Shown in pieces: positions 8,537 to 16,999 of a DNA stretch of 64,000 nucleotides. The stretch comes from Mesotoga infera (lineage in GTDB: Bacteria; Thermotogota; Thermotogae; Petrotogales; Kosmotogaceae). The position numbers were made by a program, and so were the translations under genes. Positions within the stretch are counted from its first letter, which is position 1, and the number at the start of each line of letters is the position of its first letter. The notes beneath the pieces are model-generated. The model was not told the DNA's origin. It ran no database searches and saw only the letters and a list, made by a program, of their open reading frames with translations. Where the stretch lies: assembly GCF_900157305.1 (NCBI RefSeq), contig NZ_LS974202.1, positions 2,170,001 to 2,234,000 on the forward strand, written 5' to 3'.

Positions 8537-11213
8537 AACTTCGTATGAGAAGATAATACAAAGACTAATGAAGAGGATCTCCGAGTATTTCTCGGGTGAT
8601 GTATCTCTTTACATTCTCGAAAAATACAAAGGCGTTTACAAAGAGATCATATTCGGTGAGAAGCTCCAGAGGTCCGGTCGGGAGATAAGACTCGAATCGA
8701 ACGAGTCGCTGGAAGAGTTCACCACCGGTGTTTTCTCAGGGACCGTCACGGTGCATAGCCACTCGGATTCCGCCGAGGAGTCGAGAGACCTACACTTTTT
8801 GAATCATGAGGGCGATCTACTCGGTTTGCTCTCACTTCCACGTGGCTCTTATGTAGCCAGCTCCCTGAAGGAATGGATTTCAGAACTGGAGATGGCGCTT
8901 CACTATTCTCTGACACGTAACTACGAACAGGAAGGTTACAGAAGGCTGAAGCTGGCCTCGCGCCTCACATCAGTACTTGAGAGCGAAACAATGATAGAGC
9001 GGCTGATTTACTCTTCTTTGGAGGTTGCCAGAGAGATGCTAAGGGTGAGATGGATCTTCTTTCTGGAGCAGTCGGAAAGCAAATTCACTCTTAAGGCCGC
9101 GATTGGAGAGGGTAGAAATCCTCTGAAGAGCATCGAGTTCCAGCTTTCCGCCCAACAGCTGAATTATCTTACTTCAGGCAGACTGTTCATTTCGGCGAAG
9201 AAATCAGAGATTTCTTCGGTTTTCTTCGACGACGTATCGGCGGTGGGATCCTTCATCGTGGTACCTCTACTCTCTGAAGGCGATTTCATAGGCTTCTTTT
9301 TGGCCGCCGACCGGGAAGAAGTAGAAGGGGAGTTCAGACCTTACAAACATCTGGACGAGGAAGACGTGAGGTTGCTTGATGATGTGGGTCGGAGAACGGG
9401 CGTCGCGATAAGCAAGATCCGACTAACTTCTAGACTGGAACTGGAAGTCAGAAAACTGAAGCAACTCAGCAAGAGACACGAGGAATCGATAAGCGAGCAA
9501 AAGGATCAACTATTCAAACTGGGCGCGCTTCACAAGATATCTCAAGCAATGAGGAAAAGCCTCGATTATGAGAGAATTGTAAATATTCTCCTGGTCGGAG
9601 CGACACATTCGGCTGGCCTTAGGTTCGATAGAGCCTTGTTTCTGAAGAAAAACTCGCGCATGGCGCTTCTAACAGTGGAGGCAAAGATCGTGAGGGGCGA
9701 AGGCGAGTTCGAAAGGACCGTGTACGGCGATCTTTCGAGGTATCTACAGGATGTCTCGCTGGAGCGTCACTTCATAGCCGAAAAAGATAATCACATTTCC
9801 GTTTCATATCTCGGGAACATGATTCTCGAGAGAGTCGTCAACCGTCGAAAGATTGTCCATGTGACACCCGACATGGGTCGTTTCAGAAGCGAAGAGCTCT
9901 CAATACTAAATAAAATAGTCGGGGCACAGGATTATCTGGTGGCGCCGGTTTCCGGAGAAAAGGATGTTCAGGGTGTCATAGTGGTCGATAAAGTCCTGAC
10001 TGGAAACAAAATAAGCAACGCCGACATGGAGATACTGGGTTTGCTGGCCGACAGCGCCGGGGTGGCTCTCGAATTGACGGGGAATTACGAAAGGTTACTG
10101 GAGATAACCGACAGCCTGGAGAAAGAAAGAAACCTTTCCAACTATTACCGTAAATTCGTGTCAAGTATACTTCAGTCTCTCGAGTCGTCGATTGTGGTCT
10201 GTTCTCCGTCCGGAGAGATAACCGAAGTTAATCGCACCGCCGAGCTTCTGTTCGACGCAAGGCGGGAGGAGTTGATCGGCAAGAAAATCGAAATTCTGGC
10301 CGATAAACTTGAGGGTGTTATGGAGTTGCTTTTCGATGTCTTGAGAATCGGTGAAACTATAACTCTCAGCGATCAGAGATTCGATAATCTCGGTGAAAGA
10401 TACTTCGACGTAAAGATCACTCCTCTCAGGCAGGACAGTGGAGGCCATCTCGCCGGTGTGATTATCTCCATGGATGAAGTTACAAGGCGCAAAAAGCTCG
10501 AACAGGAATTCAAGAGCAGAGAAAAGCTAGCCGCACTCGGCGAGATGTCGGCCAGAGTTGCACATGAAATTAGGAACCCCATAACGATAATAGGCGGATT
10601 TATCAAGAGGATGGCCGCCACAAACGATAGGGAAAAGATGGGAGAATATGCGACAATATTGAGAGAAGAACTCGGAAGACTCGACGGTATAGTGAGGGAA
10701 GTGCTGGAAATCTCCAGAGCAAGAACCAGTATCCAGGAAGAGGGATTCGACCTTCTGGCACTTACGAAAGAAGTGCTGGACGGCTTTCAAGAAAGAGCTC
10801 AGGAAGATAATGTAAAGTTAATTCTGGAATCGAAAGAAGAGAAGCTGGAATATTACGCAGATAAAAATAGAATCAAACAGGTTATAATCAACCTTGTTCA
10901 GAATGCGATTGAAGCATCTGAACATTACGGAGAGGTGCTGGTAAAGATAGATAAAGACCCGAAAAATATAGTCTTTTCGGTATGGAATCGTGGAAAAGTC
11001 ATTCCTCAGGAGATTCTGAAGAGAATATTCGAACCCTTCTTCACAACGAAAACTCTGGGTACCGGGCTGGGCCTTTCTATATGTAGAAAGATAGTTCAGG
11101 AGCATGGAGGCGAAATCGAAGCCGATAGCGGAGAAAAAGGCACTGTGTTCACCTTCAGATTGCCGCTTCAAAAGATAGGGAGGTTTGATCATGAAAAAGA
11201 TACTTATCGTTGA
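8493..11213 (+). CDS. Cytoplasmic GAF/PAS sensor histidine kinase
   Basis: A 906-residue kinase with no transmembrane segment that I can see, so it should sense an intracellular signal. Layout: a ~150-residue N-terminal region, a GAF-like domain (~155-305), coiled coil (~310-345), a second GAF-like domain (~350-545), PAS (~560-665), HisKA with AHEIRNP (phospho-His ~691), and HATPase with NLVQNAIEAS and TLGTGLGLSICRKI. The start is uncertain: TTG 8493, GTG 8505 and GTG 8508 are all in frame without a decisive ribosome site. It overlaps the receiver gene by 23 nt, so the two form a pair. Confidence 0.9.
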   Translation: MLRRVVVKLNRVHFETSYEKIIQRLMKRISEYFSGDVSLYILEKYKGVYKEIIFGEKLQRSGREIRLESNESLEEFTTGVFSGTVTVHSHSDSAEESRDLHFLNHEGDLLGLLSLPRGSYVASSLKEWISELEMALHYSLTRNYEQEGYRRLKLASRLTSVLESETMIERLIYSSLEVAREMLRVRWIFFLEQSESKFTLKAAIGEGRNPLKSIEFQLSAQQLNYLTSGRLFISAKKSEISSVFFDDVSAVGSFIVVPLLSEGDFIGFFLAADREEVEGEFRPYKHLDEEDVRLLDDVGRRTGVAISKIRLTSRLELEVRKLKQLSKRHEESISEQKDQLFKLGALHKISQAMRKSLDYERIVNILLVGATHSAGLRFDRALFLKKNSRMALLTVEAKIVRGEGEFERTVYGDLSRYLQDVSLERHFIAEKDNHISVSYLGNMILERVVNRRKIVHVTPDMGRFRSEELSILNKIVGAQDYLVAPVSGEKDVQGVIVVDKVLTGNKISNADMEILGLLADSAGVALELTGNYERLLEITDSLEKERNLSNYYRKFVSSILQSLESSIVVCSPSGEITEVNRTAELLFDARREELIGKKIEILADKLEGVMELLFDVLRIGETITLSDQRFDNLGERYFDVKITPLRQDSGGHLAGVIISMDEVTRRKKLEQEFKSREKLAALGEMSARVAHEIRNPITIIGGFIKRMAATNDREKMGEYATILREELGRLDGIVREVLEISRARTSIQEEGFDLLALTKEVLDGFQERAQEDNVKLILESKEEKLEYYADKNRIKQVIINLVQNAIEASEHYGEVLVKIDKDPKNIVFSVWNRGKVIPQEILKRIFEPFFTTKTLGTGLGLSICRKIVQEHGGEIEADSGEKGTVFTFRLPLQKIGRFDHEKDTYR

Positions 11214-11541
11214 AGATGAGAAAAACATGAGATTTCTCTTAAAGGAAGAACTCGAAGAAGAAGGTTACGAAGTGATTGTCGCAAGCAACGCCCAGGAGGC
11301 GGAGAACTTCCTCGACAGTGGAGTTCACTTTGACCTCGTTACGATAGACATAGAGATGGAAGGAATGAATGGTCTCGAACTGGCCGGCCTTATGAGAAAG
11401 CGGTTGCCCGACTTGAAAATAGTTCTTCTCACTGCTTACACACATTACAAACACGATCTCTCTTCATGGGCAGCGGATTCTTACATAGTAAAATCGCCTG
11501 ATTTTTCCGAATTGAAAACGGTGATAAGAGAATTGATATAG
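11191..11541 (+). CDS. Stand-alone response regulator receiver
   Basis: A receiver domain only (116 aa) with no DNA-binding or enzymatic output. Seen: the acidic pair in LIVEDEKN, the phospho-acceptor Asp53 in TIDIEMEGMNG, the switch Thr in LLTAYTH, and the Lys in YIVKSPD. ATG 11191 is preceded by GGGAGG at 7 nt. The gene lies inside the end of the histidine kinase gene and 33 nt before the giant SLBB gene. It may be a CheY-like relay that controls a protein rather than transcription, possibly linked to polysaccharide export (inference from position). Confidence 0.92.
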   Translation: MKKILIVEDEKNMRFLLKEELEEEGYEVIVASNAQEAENFLDSGVHFDLVTIDIEMEGMNGLELAGLMRKRLPDLKIVLLTAYTHYKHDLSSWAADSYIVKSPDFSELKTVIRELI

Positions 11542-11574
11542 ATATAGGAAAATATAAAGAGAGGGGGACATAGA

Positions 11575-14500
11575 ATGCACTTAAAAAAGACAATTATGAT
11601 TGTACTTCTGGCACTAGTGTCCGTTCTGGTTATGGCCTACAAAATCAGACCGGGTGACGTTCTGTTCGTTTCGGTCTATGGTTCCGCAGAGCTTTCGGGA
11701 GAAATCGTTGTGGGGCCGGACGGCACGGCGTCGATACCTCCACTGGGCAGCGTGGCAGTACTTGGCAAGACTCTTGAAGAAGCCGAGTCGCTTTTATCCG
11801 GAAAGTATCTGAGCGGAGGAATTCTGGCTACGAGACCGCAAGTGACAGTTTCTGTAAAGTCTTACGCACCTTTCATGTTTTACGTCCTCGGAGAGGTTAA
11901 CAAACCCGGCGCCATAGAATGGACGAAGGACAATCTAACAGTATCGCAGATAATAGCACTGGCCGGAGGGTTAAAGGACGGTGCAGACCTTTCCTCCTCC
12001 TTCCTGGTAGAGAGCAACGGAAATAGAAAACATATTGACCTATCTTCTTTTCAGGTCGGTGGAGAGGCATCATCGATTACACTGGCCGAAGGCACGACGC
12101 TCTTCATACCTGCCGGTGCCAAAGCCTGGATAAGGAGCATCGGAGAGTTCAGATCTCCCACCCTGATAAGGTATAACCCTGGATTGACACTCACTCAGGT
12201 GATTGCCCAGTCGGGAGGTTTGACGGAAAACGCCGACAAGAAAGAGATTTTGATAATGGGAGAAGGAGTTCAGGGGAGTAAAAAGGTGGTCGATCTCAAC
12301 TCCGTGCTCTCCGGTGCCATCATTGACCCATTGATCCCCGCTGGCAGCATAGTGGTCGCCAACGACTCCTCCATTAAATCGGTGAAGTTGCTGGGCGAGG
12401 TTGGTTCGCCATCGTCGATAAGTTTCAGGGACGGACTGACACTGATTCAAGCGATAGGGCAGGCAGGCGGTGTCAAATCCGGCGCCGCAAGCCAGCTGTT
12501 CATAATAAGAAGCGAACTCTCCGAACCTTTGAGAATCGAGTTGATCTCTCTGTTGAGAGGCGAAATCAAGGATGTGCCGCTTAAGCCTGGAGATACCATT
12601 TTCATTCCCCGTGAAAGCGAGAAGTTCGTTTATATCTCCTCGCCAACCTTTGGAGGAAAGGTACAGTTCGGCGTCGATGAGTCGATTACTCTGGCCAACG
12701 CTCTGGTGAAAGTGGACCTGTACAACCCTGCCAGCGACGAAAGTTCGATACTTGTAGAGCCTTCCGGAGAGCGTATGGAAGTTCGTCTCAACGAAGATAG
12801 AGTTCTTCAATCGGGTTCTATGATAATCGTAAGCGGCGGAACTAAAAGCATTTATATCGCCGGTGAGGTAAACTTTCCCGGTATGATGCAGTTCGGAAAC
12901 TTCGATGAAATCACTCTGGCAAAAGTGATATCGAGGGCCGGTGGTTACACCGAAAAGGCCGGCAGCGTGGAGGTAATCTCTCCCAGCGGGAAGTCGGTAT
13001 ATTCGATTGAACAGGCTTTGAGGAGCGATGTGAAGCTCTCTGTGCAATCGATAGTCCTGGTAGAGAGGATCGAAGAGAGATATGTATATGTCGTGGCTCC
13101 TGGGAGCGGTGGAAGGATAGATTTCAAGGAGAGTGAAAGCTTCACTCTGAAGAACCTCCTGGCCAGACTCAACCTTCTCAATCTGAACTCCTCAAAGGAA
13201 ATCGAAGTTATTGAACCGTCTGGAGAAGTCAGCACGGTGGCCGCCTTAAAGTTAAAAGATAACGATCTGCCGCTTCAGACAGGAGCGATCGTCATTGTGC
13301 CAGCATTGGGCTCGTGGGTTTATGTTTTCGGAGAGGTGTCCAGACCGGGGAAGATCGAAGTTGACGGAGAAGACCTCACACTCACCAGGGTGCTTAGTTC
13401 AAGCGGTGGATACACGAGTGTGGCCGATATATCGAGTGTTGAGGTTCTATCGGCTGGAAAGAGTGTGACCGTCAATCTGCAGGAGATCCTCAAAGGTAGT
13501 ATCCCCGATGTCAAAATAAAATACGACGATCTTATATACATACCCAGACTGGATAACAGGTTTGTTTACGTTGTGTCGCGCAACAAAGGAGGAAAAGTAG
13601 ATTTCGGCAGCGGTGAGAACATAACCTTGAGAAACGCACTGGCCAAGCTCAACCTTGTGGAAGTGTCTTCGGAGAAAACCGTTCGTGCCATTGAGCCTGA
13701 CGGAAAGATCACGGAATTGAGTATAAAATCTCTTGAGAACTCGGATGTGGTGATCGAAACAGGTACCATAATCTTCTACCCGGAACCATACAGCACGGCT
13801 TCTGTACTGGGCCAGGTAAGAAACCCTGGAACGGTAACGCTTCAACCTGACGTTCCATTCACGCTCTCCAACATCCTCGCTGCAGCCGGTGGCCTCACAG
13901 AACGGGCAGATCACAAGAGAATCACCGTCATGGTCACCGACAGCTCATCGGTGACTATATATGACATGGATAGTATTTCAAGTGGAAAGGCTATATACAT
14001 AAAAGATGGCTCTACTGTCTTCGTTCCGGAACTTGAGAGCTTCTACGTGTACGTAGTTGGAGGCGTTAAGGCTCCCGGCGTCAAGACTCTTGATCGCGAT
14101 GGAGGTCTCCCAACAGTCACGAAGGCAATCGCATTGGCTGGCGGATTGATCGATCCGACTGCGAGCAGCATCGAGATCGTTGAGAACCAGAGCAGACAGA
14201 AGCTTGACCTCCAGCGGATAATGAGGGGCGATTCTCCCGATGTTAAGATCGCTTCCGGTTCGGTTATATATGTGCCAGAAATCCCCGGAAAATACATTTA
14301 TATAGTATCCGACAGCGGCGGCGGAAGGGTCGATTTCAATTCCAGTGAGTCTCTGACACTCAGAAACGCCCTGGCCAAGGAGAACTTGCTCGATCTCGCC
14401 TCCGATGGTAGGGTGACGATCATTTCTCCCGACGGAAGCAAGAGGGAGAGGATCCTCTCCGATCTGAAAGATAGCGACATTTCGCTCCAGTCGGGTTCGA

Positions 14501-16308
14501 TAATACTCTATCCAGTTACCCAGAGGCAGATATATATTCTCGGAGCCGTTAGAAGTCCAGGGACGGTTCTCTTCAAACCCGCCGAGAAGCTTACCCTATC
14601 GACTCTCATAGCTAAGGTCGGCGGAACTACTCCCGAGGCTCTAATGTCGAAAGTCCAGATTACCGACCAGTTCAGCAGGACCAGCACCGTGGATCTTGAA
14701 ATGATTCTTCAGGGCAAGGCCCTGGATGTGAAGCTCGAGGATAGAACTTTCGTGTACGTTCCGGTTTATGAACCCATAACGGTCAGTGTTCTCGGTGAGG
14801 TACGCAACCCCGGTCAGGTTACCTTTTCAAAGACCGAGATCCCCGGTCTGCTCCTTGCGATTTCTAAGGCCGGAGGGTTGACCGGTGAGGCCTCTTCGGA
14901 GATCAAGATTGTCGGTCAGGAAAACCAGTCTTACTGGTATCAACTCATGGAAGGTCAGGACATAACCCTGAAAAACGGTCAGACTGTATTTGTACCCGGT
15001 AGAGAAAGATACGTCTACATAACCGGTGAAGTCGCCTCGACGGGTAGATACGATTTCACCGCCGAAGAGAGAATGACGGTCATGAGAACTCTCATAAAGG
15101 CTGGAGGAGCGAGAGAGACAGCCTCCGACGAGTTAAGGGTTATTACCCCGTCGGGACAGGTTATACCCGTGAAACTTTCAGAGCTCCTTTCGGGAAAGAG
15201 TGATCCGACTCTCGAAACGGCGAGCACGATCGTGGTTCCAAAGAAGGTCGCCAGAATAACCGTTTTGGGAGCCGTCAGAAATCCCGGAACGTACATCTTC
15301 AATCGCGACGAGAGTTCGTCCCTCGCCGACGTTGTTGCAAAGGCCGGTGGTCTTACCGACCAGAAGAACGTTGACAGAATTCTAGTTCAGATTTCGAACG
15401 AAATCAAAGAGTTCACAGTTGCCTCCATAGAGAAGAGGAGCGATAACCTTCCTGACAACACATTTGTTTACGTGACCTCGCTCGAAGCTGCGTATGTTAC
15501 TGTGCTGGGAGACGTTCCAAGGCCTGGTAGGTATTCCCTTGAAGGGACCCAACCGGTGTCGGTAGCCGAGATAATAGCTACTGCCGGTGGCCTTGGAGAC
15601 ACCGTCAACACCTTGAGCATCGTGTCGGCCGACGGTAAGATCAAGCTTCTGAACGCACTCAAGATCGAGGATCTCACCAGAAATTTCTTGCAGAAGAGGG
15701 ATACAATAATCGTCTTGAAGAACTACGACTCTTATGTGTCGATAATAGGCGATGTGAAATCCCCGGGTATCTTCTCTATCGGCGATTACGGAGAACTGTC
15801 GCTGGCAGAACTGATCACGATGGCTGGTGGCTTCAACAGTCTTGAGTTCAGCAGAAAAGTGCAGATACAGAACGCTGCGAAGACCGAAGAACTGACCGTC
15901 GGACCGGACAACTTCCTTCTCCTTTCCACTAAAGAACTGGAACCGGGATCTGTGGTCTTCGTTCCATATATACAGACACAGAGGGTTTATGTCTTCGGAG
16001 AGGTTCTCAGACCGGGAGTGGTGAAATTTCTCGAGGGAATGACGGCTATAGAAGCGGTTATAGAAGCCGGCGGCCCGACAAGCTACGCTGTTCTCGGCAA
16101 TGCGCTTCTCTTTCAGGATCCACAGAAAGAGCCCCTTGTACTCAACCTGGACCAGCAGAAGGGAAGCCCGGTGAAGGGAAACGTAAAGCTAGTTCCCGGA
16201 AATATAATTTACGTTCCGCAATCATCGATCGTCAACATAAAGGATATAATGTCAATCGTCGCCTCGTCACTTAGTATAGTGAACTCGGCTGTCGGGATCT
16301 TCAAGTGA
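11575..16308 (+). CDS. Giant SLBB-repeat polysaccharide export protein (Wza-like)
   Basis: A 1577-residue exported protein. Seen: a signal peptide (residues ~1-22), a Poly_export domain (YKIRPGDVLFVSVYG to RPQVTVSVKSY, ~22-100), then about 18 consecutive SLBB modules of ~80 residues. Fourteen show the signature V.GEV..PG ... AGG. Four (4th, 6th, 8th, 11th) are a variant type with GG[KR][VI]DF and NALAK.NL instead. The last ~25 residues (from ~1555) form an amphipathic or hydrophobic helix, as in Wza, where such helices form the outer-membrane pore. Ordinary Wza-type proteins have two or three SLBB modules in ~380 residues. Genes for a PHP phosphatase and a Wzc-like kinase follow. The role is inferred: a conduit or scaffold for polysaccharide across a wide periplasm. 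Confidence 0.88.
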   Translation: MHLKKTIMIVLLALVSVLVMAYKIRPGDVLFVSVYGSAELSGEIVVGPDGTASIPPLGSVAVLGKTLEEAESLLSGKYLSGGILATRPQVTVSVKSYAPFMFYVLGEVNKPGAIEWTKDNLTVSQIIALAGGLKDGADLSSSFLVESNGNRKHIDLSSFQVGGEASSITLAEGTTLFIPAGAKAWIRSIGEFRSPTLIRYNPGLTLTQVIAQSGGLTENADKKEILIMGEGVQGSKKVVDLNSVLSGAIIDPLIPAGSIVVANDSSIKSVKLLGEVGSPSSISFRDGLTLIQAIGQAGGVKSGAASQLFIIRSELSEPLRIELISLLRGEIKDVPLKPGDTIFIPRESEKFVYISSPTFGGKVQFGVDESITLANALVKVDLYNPASDESSILVEPSGERMEVRLNEDRVLQSGSMIIVSGGTKSIYIAGEVNFPGMMQFGNFDEITLAKVISRAGGYTEKAGSVEVISPSGKSVYSIEQALRSDVKLSVQSIVLVERIEERYVYVVAPGSGGRIDFKESESFTLKNLLARLNLLNLNSSKEIEVIEPSGEVSTVAALKLKDNDLPLQTGAIVIVPALGSWVYVFGEVSRPGKIEVDGEDLTLTRVLSSSGGYTSVADISSVEVLSAGKSVTVNLQEILKGSIPDVKIKYDDLIYIPRLDNRFVYVVSRNKGGKVDFGSGENITLRNALAKLNLVEVSSEKTVRAIEPDGKITELSIKSLENSDVVIETGTIIFYPEPYSTASVLGQVRNPGTVTLQPDVPFTLSNILAAAGGLTERADHKRITVMVTDSSSVTIYDMDSISSGKAIYIKDGSTVFVPELESFYVYVVGGVKAPGVKTLDRDGGLPTVTKAIALAGGLIDPTASSIEIVENQSRQKLDLQRIMRGDSPDVKIASGSVIYVPEIPGKYIYIVSDSGGGRVDFNSSESLTLRNALAKENLLDLASDGRVTIISPDGSKRERILSDLKDSDISLQSGSIILYPVTQRQIYILGAVRSPGTVLFKPAEKLTLSTLIAKVGGTTPEALMSKVQITDQFSRTSTVDLEMILQGKALDVKLEDRTFVYVPVYEPITVSVLGEVRNPGQVTFSKTEIPGLLLAISKAGGLTGEASSEIKIVGQENQSYWYQLMEGQDITLKNGQTVFVPGRERYVYITGEVASTGRYDFTAEERMTVMRTLIKAGGARETASDELRVITPSGQVIPVKLSELLSGKSDPTLETASTIVVPKKVARITVLGAVRNPGTYIFNRDESSSLADVVAKAGGLTDQKNVDRILVQISNEIKEFTVASIEKRSDNLPDNTFVYVTSLEAAYVTVLGDVPRPGRYSLEGTQPVSVAEIIATAGGLGDTVNTLSIVSADGKIKLLNALKIEDLTRNFLQKRDTIIVLKNYDSYVSIIGDVKSPGIFSIGDYGELSLAELITMAGGFNSLEFSRKVQIQNAAKTEELTVGPDNFLLLSTKELEPGSVVFVPYIQTQRVYVFGEVLRPGVVKFLEGMTAIEAVIEAGGPTSYAVLGNALLFQDPQKEPLVLNLDQQKGSPVKGNVKLVPGNIIYVPQSSIVNIKDIMSIVASSLSIVNSAVGIFK

Positions 16309-16325
16309 TCGAGTGAGGTTGGAGT

Positions 16326-16985
16326 GTGAACATAGATCTACACACCCATCTATTGCCGGGAGTCGATGATGGCAGTTCAGATGTGGAAGAATCACTAAAA
16401 ATTCTCGAAAGAATGAAGAGCGGGGGCGTAGAGAGAGTCTATCTGACTCCGCATCTTTATTCACCGCGTACTCCAACAGATATCTTTGCGATCAAAGAAA
16501 GCTGGAGGAAACACTCGGCTTCTCTCAACTCCTCGGGGGTTGAGGTGTTCCTGGGTTCGGAAATTTTTTTGAGACCTGAGGTGCTGACCGGTGAAATCAT
16601 TTCAATGGGAGAGACGAATGTGTTGCTTGTGGAACTCCCCACAGACGCAAGGCCGCATTACTTAGTCGAAGCCATAGAAACCCTTCAGAAGAGGGGATTC
16701 AAGATTGTTCTGGCGCATGTAGAGAGGTACGGCTTTCTTTTCAAAAAGAGTCTTCTCCCTTTCTCCAGGAGTAAACTTGAAGATGAAGTATTTCGCCTCA
16801 AAGATATGGGTGTGCTTTTCCAGGTCAACTGGGATAGCCTAAAGGATTGGCGTACGGTTTTACTCCTGGAGAAGAGAATGGTCGAAACTATTGGTAGCGA
16901 TAAACACCACAACAGCGACGGAAGAGGAGTTATAGATTTCTCTTCGGAATTGGCGAGTCAATTCATAAATGATTATTATCTGTGA
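16326..16985 (+). CDS. PHP-type tyrosine-protein phosphatase, CpsB/YwqE-like
   Basis: Metal-dependent phosphatase that removes phosphate from the tyrosine tail of capsule kinases. Seen: the metal-binding motifs DLHTHLLPGVDDG, TPHLYSP, LGSEIF, HVERYGF and GSDKHH in family order; 219 aa. The start is GTG 16326 behind GAGGTTGGAG. It lies between the SLBB export gene and the kinase gene, the usual capsule arrangement, so the downstream kinase is its probable substrate. Confidence 0.88.
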   Translation: MNIDLHTHLLPGVDDGSSDVEESLKILERMKSGGVERVYLTPHLYSPRTPTDIFAIKESWRKHSASLNSSGVEVFLGSEIFLRPEVLTGEIISMGETNVLLVELPTDARPHYLVEAIETLQKRGFKIVLAHVERYGFLFKKSLLPFSRSKLEDEVFRLKDMGVLFQVNWDSLKDWRTVLLLEKRMVETIGSDKHHNSDGRGVIDFSSELASQFINDYYL

Positions 16986-16999
16986 TCGGAGGTGCACCT

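Noticed and set aside
12070-13047. A 325-residue minus-strand frame inside the SLBB gene
   Set aside because: It is an antisense shadow in a gene with strong codon bias; its sequence has no family features and no ribosome site.
11880-16230. SLBB modules as a DNA repeat array
   Set aside because: The repeats are clear in protein but too diverged in DNA to be a direct-repeat array, and no CRISPR-like spacing occurs.
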